Shown: positions 20,001 to 27,582 of the stretch, piece after piece
Position numbering within the stretch: the first letter of the stretch is position 1
How the letters are laid out: every line of letters begins with the position of its first letter
From: Hypsibius dujardini
Taxonomy: Eukaryota > Tardigrada > Eutardigrada > Parachela > Hypsibiidae
Reading direction: 5' to 3'
DNA: 27,582 bases
NCBI GenBank assembly: GCA_001579985.1
Contig: LRSR01005825.1
Coordinates: 1-27,582, forward strand
Made by a program: the position numbers and the translations under genes
Notes under the pieces: generated by a model
Database searches by the model: none
The model's input: the letters and a program-made list of their open reading frames with translations, nothing else
Told to the model about the DNA's origin: nothing

Positions 20001-21758
20001 TTCAGCTCGTGCGGCTCTTTCTTTTACAAAAGTAAATGTTAAGACGAGGGAAAACGCAGGCGTATACAGTATTCGTATTCGCACAACTGTGCATCTTCAT
20101 ATTTTATTTTTTCGTATTGCCATATTGAATAGACGTTTCTAATTGAAACTTTAATCTATCTAGATGGGATTGAGCTCTGAAGTATTGTGTTGTATAAATT
20201 AATTACTTTGAAAAGAACTCACACGTAAGATTTTGATTTTTGGGGGAAAGTTGCTGCAATACTCACGTCAACTTGGTGCGAATAATAAGAGATCTTTTTA
20301 GGTTAAAGTGAGCTCACTTCGCCGACAGATATGTACAGATAATACATCAGTCAGCACACAAAAAGTACAGCTAATGCTGCTTTTTCAAACGAAAACACAC
20401 AACTGTCGTCGATTCGATCAAAAACGTCATATGTATTTACATTTACAGTTGCATATAACGAACTGCATTTACATCGAAACAGTAATATATAGACACAGAC
20501 ATGCGACCTAGTTTTCCTTTCTTCGAGAGCTGTCAAACGTCATATTGCGACAAGTGGTCAGCGCAAAGCACCATTCAAATAAATCTCATATTATTACAGG
20601 ATTCCTGTAACCCCTTCAAAATAGAACTGAATTTTTGTGAGTTCGTGGTGCAACGACACACAAACTTGATACTCCCTCATACGGACCCAGACAGGCAATT
20701 GTTAAGTGACGCTCGGGACCACAGATCGGAAGATAAACTTTTTTCAAACTGACACTAATGGGTCATTAATCATATCTATCCGCACTATGCACATATACAC
20801 TGGCGCTCCTACACAATTTTCTACATCCAGTGGGGACCCGGAACAGAGATCGAGGGACCTGTCTCGGTGGAGGACGCTAAACGAACGCCCAGTTTTCGGT
20901 TAAACGCCAAACTGTCATCCGCCCTGGACGGGATTATTATTGAGAGAGAGAGGGAGAGAGAGGCAGGCATGTGATTAATGATGAGAAAATGGAGGATGCA
21001 GTAATATTTTATTTTGTTTATTATAAATAGCGTCATCACCCGGAGATATTGCTCGCTTAAAAATGCAAAATACATTTGTTGCAAGCACGCTCTCTCGCAT
21101 CTCCTCGCTCTAGATCAAAAAGTCATTTGGCCGTGTCATATTGGAAAGTGCTGACTCTCTCTCAAGCATTTTACCCGATTGACCGAATTTCACGTTTTGA
21201 TTACTAGTACGTTTCTTAGTTTATATCTATTCTACGGGAAGGAGTCCAAATGACGTCGAGCGTGAATGTAGAGCTTTCGGCCGGATATTTGAAAAAGCGT
21301 GTGAAAATTGCTGCTTCCTTTTTTACGCATCCCTGAGTTATGACGACGATAAGATTGCGGAACGCGAAGAGTCGCTGCCGGCTTCGAACATTTCATGTTG
21401 GCAGGATGTATGTGTGAGAGAAAAAAGCAGAAGGGTGTATTTAAAAGTAGCGGGAACTGAAGGAACGCTCTTCGGTGATGGGAGTTAGTGGGTCACAATG
21501 CTATATGCGGTTACGGTCTATTCGGTCGAGGCGAGCTTTAGCCAACCCTGCTGAGCTTCCGGATGTGTCGGAACGTGGGAAAGGACCAAAATAGAAGTGT
21601 GTGTTCTATCGTAACGGCCTCAATGAGCAGAATATGGAAAGTGAAATGGAGAAGAATTTATGTAGAACTTTTTAATATTATAGTCCATTATTCATTGATG
21701 TACTCATCTGAAAATTATTTTTAAATACCGGTTATTTTTTTGGCGACATTGTATTGCT

Positions 21759-21859
21759 ATAATAATGTTATAATAATGTTATATTAATAATAATAATAAT
21801 TATTATTATTATAATGTTCTAATAATTATAATTGTATAATAATGTTATTATAATGTTGG
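21759..21859. repeat. AT-rich palindromic TAA/TTA repeat
   Basis: Units of TAATAATG and runs of TAA followed directly by TTA give a self-complementary stretch around 21785-21812. It is a likely cruciform or hairpin-forming microsatellite. Confidence 0.7.
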
Positions 21860-24800
21860 TCAATCAAAATAATGTTGCCATATATATTGTAAGTAATATA
21901 TTTAAATGTACAGATGCGTAAGACCTAACTACGGGAAGAGAACAATTATTTAATTACTGAAAAGTCCCAGAATCGTTTTTGGGTTTAATTTTAAAAATTA
22001 CTGAAACCCGGAGGTAAAAGGTGCCCAAGATTAAATTTCAATGCGATTTATGTAGAGTAGCAGTAGCAGATGGTTGTCTTGCAGTCAGCCAGGGACTGTG
22101 CTACTCAATTTTCATGGCAACCCTACAAAAAAGCGCAGCTTTTAGTCTAACAAATAATGTTTTGCTAATTTCGCATCATCAACATACTTTTAATACTACG
22201 GGCTACAACGTCTTTGCACAAACTTATGAGAGAACATTCTCGTTGAATTATAATTTGATTGAGTATTTAAATCGGTATCTGAAATCCAATACCATTTGCT
22301 ATAGTTTTGTAATATCAAACCGAGCAAGAACGAGGTCAACTATGTTTGCTTATATAGCATGAGGAAACTGGATCCATAAAAAGAGCGTTTTAAGCATACT
22401 TAAATCCTCATAATCTTGACTGATAAATTTGGCGATTTTTAAATATCAATTTCCTTTGCAGCGCTTCTTCCATTTCCCCACGAGTTTCAACCCTACCGTG
22501 TGCCATAAATACCAAATACTAGTGACACCTTCCACAATATTGTCGTAATGATAATTTTTCCATCTCTAGCGAGCTGAAGATAAATGTGAAGGCAGGAGGG
22601 CGTGGTTTGATGAAAGAATTACCCTACCCACATTTGAAGAAATACGATAGCATGTTCCCACAGTTTATTAATGTTGGCATAGTATGACACGCGCCGACAA
22701 CGATCGCCGGTCATTTTGTTTGTTCCTGATTGTCGCGTATTCACGGGCCTCCTTGCGATCGCCTTCCCCGTGTAATAAAGATATACAAGACAGCATTTTT
22801 ATATTCTTTACACATTTTCCTTTATATAATGGATTGGTTTAACTAGACGACGGAGGGAGAAATGGAGAGCAAAAGCAACAAAGCAACAAACGACTCGACA
22901 GTCATCAATTGCCTTCTTTTCATCCCGGTTATTCACTCGTCGGTCCCTCAGAATCAGAGATCTGGAGGAGACTCAGTCAGTCAGTCAATAACCCCTAAAA
23001 CTCCCTTCCCCGCATCTCTTTCCCATGCTTTTGCCATTTAAATTCAACGCGCTGTGTTCGTTAAAAAAATGAGTTATTACACTCTCCAGAGTTGAGAGTC
23101 CAGAATTCACTACATTCGCCGACCATACACAAACACACTGCGCACATGTCGGAACGATGGCATATTAGGATGTCTAACAAAACACTTTGCATATCGGAAA
23201 TGTCAACTTACAGTTAGCTCTAATAACAGATTGTATACAGACCATACAGCAGTGCTTCCAGGCTCGACAGGAACATTTACTCTTCTAGCTACTAATTTTA
23301 CACTTTTAAAAAGTGCAACGGCACTGGACCGGAAGCGTATCGTTAAGGGAAACATACCTGCAGATGGGTTGAAGTGTTGCTTATAAATTCAAAATATTTG
23401 AAAAAAAGTAGGCATGTAGTAATGGTATACTAATATACTATACTGCAATCCTTGCAAAAGGATATATGATTACTAGTAATATGCAGTAGCCCCATCTCTT
23501 TCAGCAGCAATATTAATCAATTAATCAAATTCAATTCGTATTTGTAAAATTAATTTTTAAGATTAGAAATAAAATAGACATTAAGCTCAAAATTTTGTGT
23601 ACAGAAGTATATTGTATACTAGTATTTATAGTCGCCTGCTGCTCAAAATACTTCATGCTGTTCGGCCCCGCAGTTCTATATACGGCACAAATGTAGAAAC
23701 GAACTAAACCCCTTTGATATAGATATTATTCGTTTATGACACCGATCCAATGGAAGAACTGCTTCTGAAAATTGTATTGAACTTGATCAAAAACTGCAAA
23801 TAATCAACTACTGTCATGGGCGAGGAATGGGTCGGCACTCCAAAAGCACAACACAAATGACCTGTTACGGCATCTAAACGGACAATGAAAAACGTGTCTA
23901 AGAGCCAGTACTTTTGCGCACCCCGAAAGGAAGACTGGCCTTCATGTGTATCATGCAACTGTACCACTGGAGGAAGACGCAAAATTTTAAGGTTTCACTG
24001 CTGTGGGCGGCAGAGAAGAAGGGATCGCGCGAGAGAGCAGCCGTACTAATCCCAGGAACCATTCAACCGCACGATAAGTGGTTAGAACCTTTGTATTATT
24101 TGTAGACCATGTGTAGCAATAGCGAAGGACCATTCAAAAAAAGGAGGAGGGAGGGGGAGTGTGGGGCGGTTTCTTTCTAAGCGCCTCATTAAAGTGTCCA
24201 TCACGACTTTCTATTAAGTATTCATCCTTAAGTGCCTATCTCGGCGTTATGCCTCGCGTCTCTTCAATCCTTTCCATCAAATCCGATTTATTCTTCTCCC
24301 CAGGACCCTAAAATATATTAACACTTGCTTTTCTCCACCAGAATAACTGTAATTTTTATTAATTTTAATTTTACATTAACTTTTATTTCCTTGAAAATAT
24401 TATAGCGCTGTTATACTCTGATTATAAAAAAATGCATTATACTTTATAACTGAAGCTTGTAATATTTTTTTTTCATTCAAATTAAAACTAAATAATTGTA
24501 GAAATAAAAATAATAAAAAAGAAATAAAAAAAGCTAAAAAAAACTCTTTATCTGCATGCTCATAACGATTACTCCATAGCTCGTACCAAAAATTCTTATT
24601 TTCCTACGCGTTAGCCACTTATTTTTCTCTAGTCGAAAATTCGTGTCTCAAATGATGAGAAACTGGTAACTCGATTTGCTCCATAGATGGGGGCAAATTG
24701 TTGAAGAGTATCTGAGTGTTGACAGAGGGCAGCCGCGCGCCGCAAAGGCTCAAGCCATCCGGGGTATAGTCTGGCGCCACAATGGTAATTTGTTTTCCCG

Positions 24801-25402
24801 TTCGATTATCCGAGAGGAGGACAGTAGTGCCTGAAACGGAGGCACCGCCGAGAATATTGCTTTACGAAAAGGCGCGCGCGCATGTGCGTCATAATAGATG
24901 GGCAATAGAGAGCTGTAGTGTAGATAGCGCGACGACGCGAAAAAAAGAAAAAATCCCCCGGAACACACACCCGTATATATACACTATTTACAAATATACA
25001 AATACAGACAAGTCCCTGCAGAATGTAAAGAAGCGGCGCAAGCGAGAGAGAGAGAGTATACAGGCAAGTGTGGCAAACAAGAAGACAAGAGAAAGTCTCT
25101 CGATCCAAGTATCCCTTGGGAATCCATTTGATTCCGGGAGACGAGAGACGACGACGGGAAGACGGATGAGATGATGATAAGGCAGGCAGACAGACAGTAT
25201 AGGATAGTGTACTGTTAACTGCACGTTTCCCATCCGGCACACACACACACAGCATAACCAGCCTGAAAAACGGTGTCGGATTTCACACCAAACTATTCTA
25301 TACAAGGCGAGTATCCGCTTCGGTCCAAATAATAAGGGGGCCTTCCTACTCCGCCTTTTTTCCTGCAATTTCCTTGAGACGCGCTCAACTCCTACCACGT
25401 AT

Positions 25403-25702
25403 ATGTGGGCACTCCAGAAATTGTTGCCTGTCTGTCTGCTGCTGCATGGGGTCGCGACAAACTTTCAATTACTTCACAAGTCAACATATGGATCGCTGCA
25501 TGCCAATCGGTCTCTGGCTTCATCTTCGATCCCGCTCAGCAGACGCCGCTGGAACAGAAGAGGCTCTCGCTCAAACTCCTCTAACAATAAGCGATACTAC
25601 TCCATCCATGCTTCAGTTGTGTTGTTCCGGTCGTATTCTTGGAAAACACGGCTAAACAAAGGACCCCATGAAGCGTACTCCAGCACGAGTAGTCACCGAT
25701 AA
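25403..25702 (+). CDS. candidate short secreted protein or prohormone exon
   Basis: The 99-aa frame begins MWALQKLLPVCLLLHGVA, which looks like a signal peptide with cleavage near residue 19. The rest is Ser/Asn-rich with basic sites at SRRRW, NRRGS and NNKRYY that could be prohormone-convertase sites; no Gly-Lys-Arg amidation site is present. The frame ends at TAA 25700-25702 and is followed about 25 bp later by a CTGT repeat of the sort found in introns here, so the true exon might end earlier. No family is recognised. An overlapping plus-strand frame from 25374 is open too, so chance is a serious alternative. Confidence 0.2.
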   Translation: MWALQKLLPVCLLLHGVATNFQLLHKSTYGSLHANRSLASSSIPLSRRRWNRRGSRSNSSNNKRYYSIHASVVLFRSYSWKTRLNKGPHEAYSSTSSHR

Positions 25703-25725
25703 CTTGCTTCAACAGCTCTTCGTTT

Positions 25726-25830
25726 GTTTGCCTGCATATCTGTATGTCTGTCTATCTGTCTACCAATCCATCTGCCTGTCTGCCTGCCAGCCAGCCTGAC
25801 ATGTTAGTTTTTGCTTGCCTGTCTGCATCT
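25726..25830. repeat. CTGT/CTGC tetranucleotide repeat
   Basis: Degenerate TCTG, CCTG and CCAG units cover about 100 bp. It belongs to the same family as the intronic repeats further left. Confidence 0.75.
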
Positions 25831-26363
25831 GTCTCTGGTGGCTCGTTGGAGCTGAAAAAGCTACATAGATTGAATTCGGTCAATTGATGCTTGTTTCCCC
25901 GAAACCGTCATTAAATAGTCCCTGATTCGGTTCCCTCTCTCCGGCGTGTTCGCACCAACCTACATCTAAATTAATGGGATGTCATCCCCGCGCGAGATGC
26001 AGCGTGTGTATAAGGGGAAGCACAAACAGAGCCTAAATTTAGTGCCCACGGCGTCAGTTTCAACAATTGACGTCTGATTACCGAAATCGTCGACCAATCT
26101 TCTTCCCTTTTCATCTCAATCCCAGCAGCCTCTAGAAAGTCCTATCTTGCTCTCGATCGTTTTGGGCTTTAAAAAAAGGAACGTTCCGACCGGTTAGGGG
26201 GGGGGGAAATGGGCGATTAAGCTATCGCTCACAGACCGCGGATTATTATTTATTTTTATGCTAAGATATAAATCTATCTACAAAGTCAACAAATATACAT
26301 TTCAAACGTGACGCGCTGTTGAGTGAGTCCTTGGGTCTTTTGCACCAGTAAACCAACTGTCCG

Positions 26364-26510
26364 CACTCTCTCTCTCTTTCTTCCCCCTCCTATATGAGAG
26401 AGATATCACGGCTCGTGAAGCTCGCTGTGCCCTAAAGAACCGGAACCACAGTTGACTGATTCGCAAAGCCTGCAAATGCGACCTCCTCCTCTTCCTCCTC
26501 TTCCTCGGCG
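26364..26510. repeat. polypyrimidine tracts (CT and CCT repeats)
   Basis: A CT run with a C-rich end occurs at about 26364-26390 and a CCT/CTT run at about 26481-26506. The second makes runs of Glu or Arg/Gly in minus-strand frames, which explains the open minus-strand frame 26616-26302; I do not call that frame a gene. Confidence 0.6.
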
Positions 26511-27582
26511 AAGAGTGCGACGCGGCAGGAACCAAGGAAGAGCAGCGGCCAAAAAGCCAATCTGTCAACGCCTGATTTATCCTATCTTTGGGGGCGGTGT
26601 GAGCTCTCGCTGCCATTGATAAAGTCCACGAATACCCGCTTCCCTCATTGCTGTATAAGTTGTTATTTGAGTTTTTACAAAAAAATTCGTTACACTTTCC
26701 GTTTCTACTTTTTGTCTATAGAGTACAGCAATTTAACGTTATTACAGCTGACAAACGCATTGATTTTTTGACATGCTAGTCTTTTTTTAGTAGAAAATTT
26801 TCCAATCTCAGGAATAAAGTGCTTAAATTGCTTCAGACTTAGTCTGGATTGCAAAAAAGCATGGCAGTCGGACACACGCGTTTCAGGCAAAATGTTTTAG
26901 TACCACATGAGAGAAGAATTGATAACTCCACATTCAACTTACAAGGGATCAATTAGTACCATTGTAACACTCAGATCAACAACCATCTTTTTTCTTGAAA
27001 ACTAGGTCTCTTCCTAACATGACTTTTTAAAATGATGACTCGCGGCGGTGAGGCCTTCGTTCAATGATAAAAAAACTCAGGGAGATCTCTTTTGCGTCAG
27101 CGACAAGCGTTCACATTGCAGTCCTTTTTCTACAGTGAGCCGTAGCTGCGCCTCCTAACATCCAAAAAAGCTTGGCTTATGCTAATTGATTCTATATAAA
27201 ATTTGGGGCGGAACAGTGTTTAAAAATCAATAATTTAATTTTTGAAAAACTTCATTATTTATCAACTTTGAAATTACGCAAAAGAAGAAAGTTCTTTGGA
27301 AAACATTGAGAAAATAGAAAAATTACTATGAATGGTTAATATGAATTGTGAATAGTTAACAAGATAGAGGCACGGCATTATGACTAAAGCCTGCGAGAAT
27401 AGTCAGAATTGTGCAAAATGCCCAAAAGAATATATACTGTCGTATAATGCAGGGTGAGCTTGGTAGTTATCGGTCGGATCGTCAAGAGTCTGTTTGTTTA
27501 AGCTCCTGGTGGTAGTGTATATATTGTGTGCCTAATGTTCAAACGATGAATATTTCATGAATATCAATGCGTCAGAAAAAAG

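Larger units (their letters stand above)
19889..27582. other. long AT-rich non-coding region, presumed 5' intron/upstream of the receptor gene
   Basis: No recognisable protein domain or RNA gene is seen on either strand in this 7.7 kb. The receptor's TM1-TM2 exon should lie upstream in this direction but was not found, so the intron may exceed 7.6 kb. Inside are simple repeats, GA/CT tracts (20941-20963, 25042-25056, 26364-26395), a G-rich tract near 24138-24170, and a CpG-richer patch at about 24730-24900. One candidate short secreted ORF is listed separately. Confidence 0.5.

Noticed and set aside
22021-22362. 113-aa plus-strand frame beginning at GTG
   Set aside because: There is no ATG at the start, no recognisable motif, and it lies in AT-rich sequence where chance frames are common.
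23734-24105. Opposed frames on both strands (82 and 63 aa)
   Set aside because: They were considered as retroelement remnants, but no reverse transcriptase, integrase or gag motif is visible.
25018-25035. GAATGTAAAGAAG resembles the core of microRNA miR-1
   Set aside because: The mature 5' TGG and 3' end do not match and the surroundings cannot fold into a precursor hairpin with a star strand.
24806-25255. 149-aa minus-strand frame with Cys and Leu
   Set aside because: It spans CA, GA and poly-A tracts, has low-complexity composition and lies opposite another open frame. No domain or splice support is seen.
26009-26059. TATAAG followed by TCAGTT as a core promoter
   Set aside because: The spacing of about 45 bases is too long for a TATA-initiator pair and no plausible gene follows on that strand.
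26302-26616. 104-aa minus-strand frame with basic run RKRRKRRRS
   Set aside because: The basic run is produced by a CCT/CTT repeat and the rest shows no coding pattern or TM1-TM2 similarity expected for the receptor 5' exon.
1-27582. tRNA, rRNA, CRISPR arrays, bacterial operons or defence systems
   Set aside because: None is seen. The window is intron-bearing animal DNA, and the repeats are microsatellites and transposon ends, not spacer-repeat arrays.

Overview
The window is metazoan nuclear DNA. Its genes are split by GT-AG introns, use the standard code and encode animal families: a Ski-complex SKI3/TTC37, a calcineurin B homologous protein (CHP1), an ArfGAP2/3 and a serotonin 5-HT2-type receptor. 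Introns are mostly 70-490 bp, 3' UTRs look very short, and several start codons sit a few bases after a splice-acceptor-like sequence. This would fit a small invertebrate, possibly a flatworm or other lophotrochozoan with spliced-leader trans-splicing. The phylum cannot be proved from this sequence. Exon structures given here were built by hand by matching splice sites, reading phase and family similarity.

Layout, left to right. 1-477: flank with a TGGAA-type repeat. 478-6875 (+): SKI3 in 13 exons, 1279 aa, every junction in phase. 7190-7522 (-): a small two-helix membrane protein I do not recognise, convergent with SKI3. 7824-8279 (+): the 3' exons of an unrecognised small gene that long-ORF searches miss. 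8312-8527: two perfect TGACGTCA palindromes. 8874-10342 (-): CHP1 in 6 exons, 194 aa. 10638-11336: a 699-bp deleted hAT transposon with a perfect 8-bp target duplication and a transposase dimerisation-domain relic. 11833-15703 (+): ArfGAP2/3 in 10 exons, 569 aa. 16196-17088: an 893-bp non-coding element with terminal inverted repeats. 17455-19888 (-): the last three coding exons of a 5-HT2-like receptor (TM3 to C terminus). One of its introns holds a 539-bp Tc1/mariner-type foldback element, and another is a stop-free CTGT microsatellite. 19889-27582: mostly AT-rich non-coding sequence, presumably the receptor's 5' intron or upstream region, with microsatellites, polypurine tracts and one candidate short secreted ORF.

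The genes do not form an operon or a pathway: they cover cytoplasmic mRNA decay, pH/calcium signalling, Golgi-ER traffic and monoamine signalling. What unifies the window is its repeat content. CTGT/ACAG tetranucleotide repeats occur in many introns of unrelated genes, and three different non-autonomous DNA transposon relics lie within about 8 kb.
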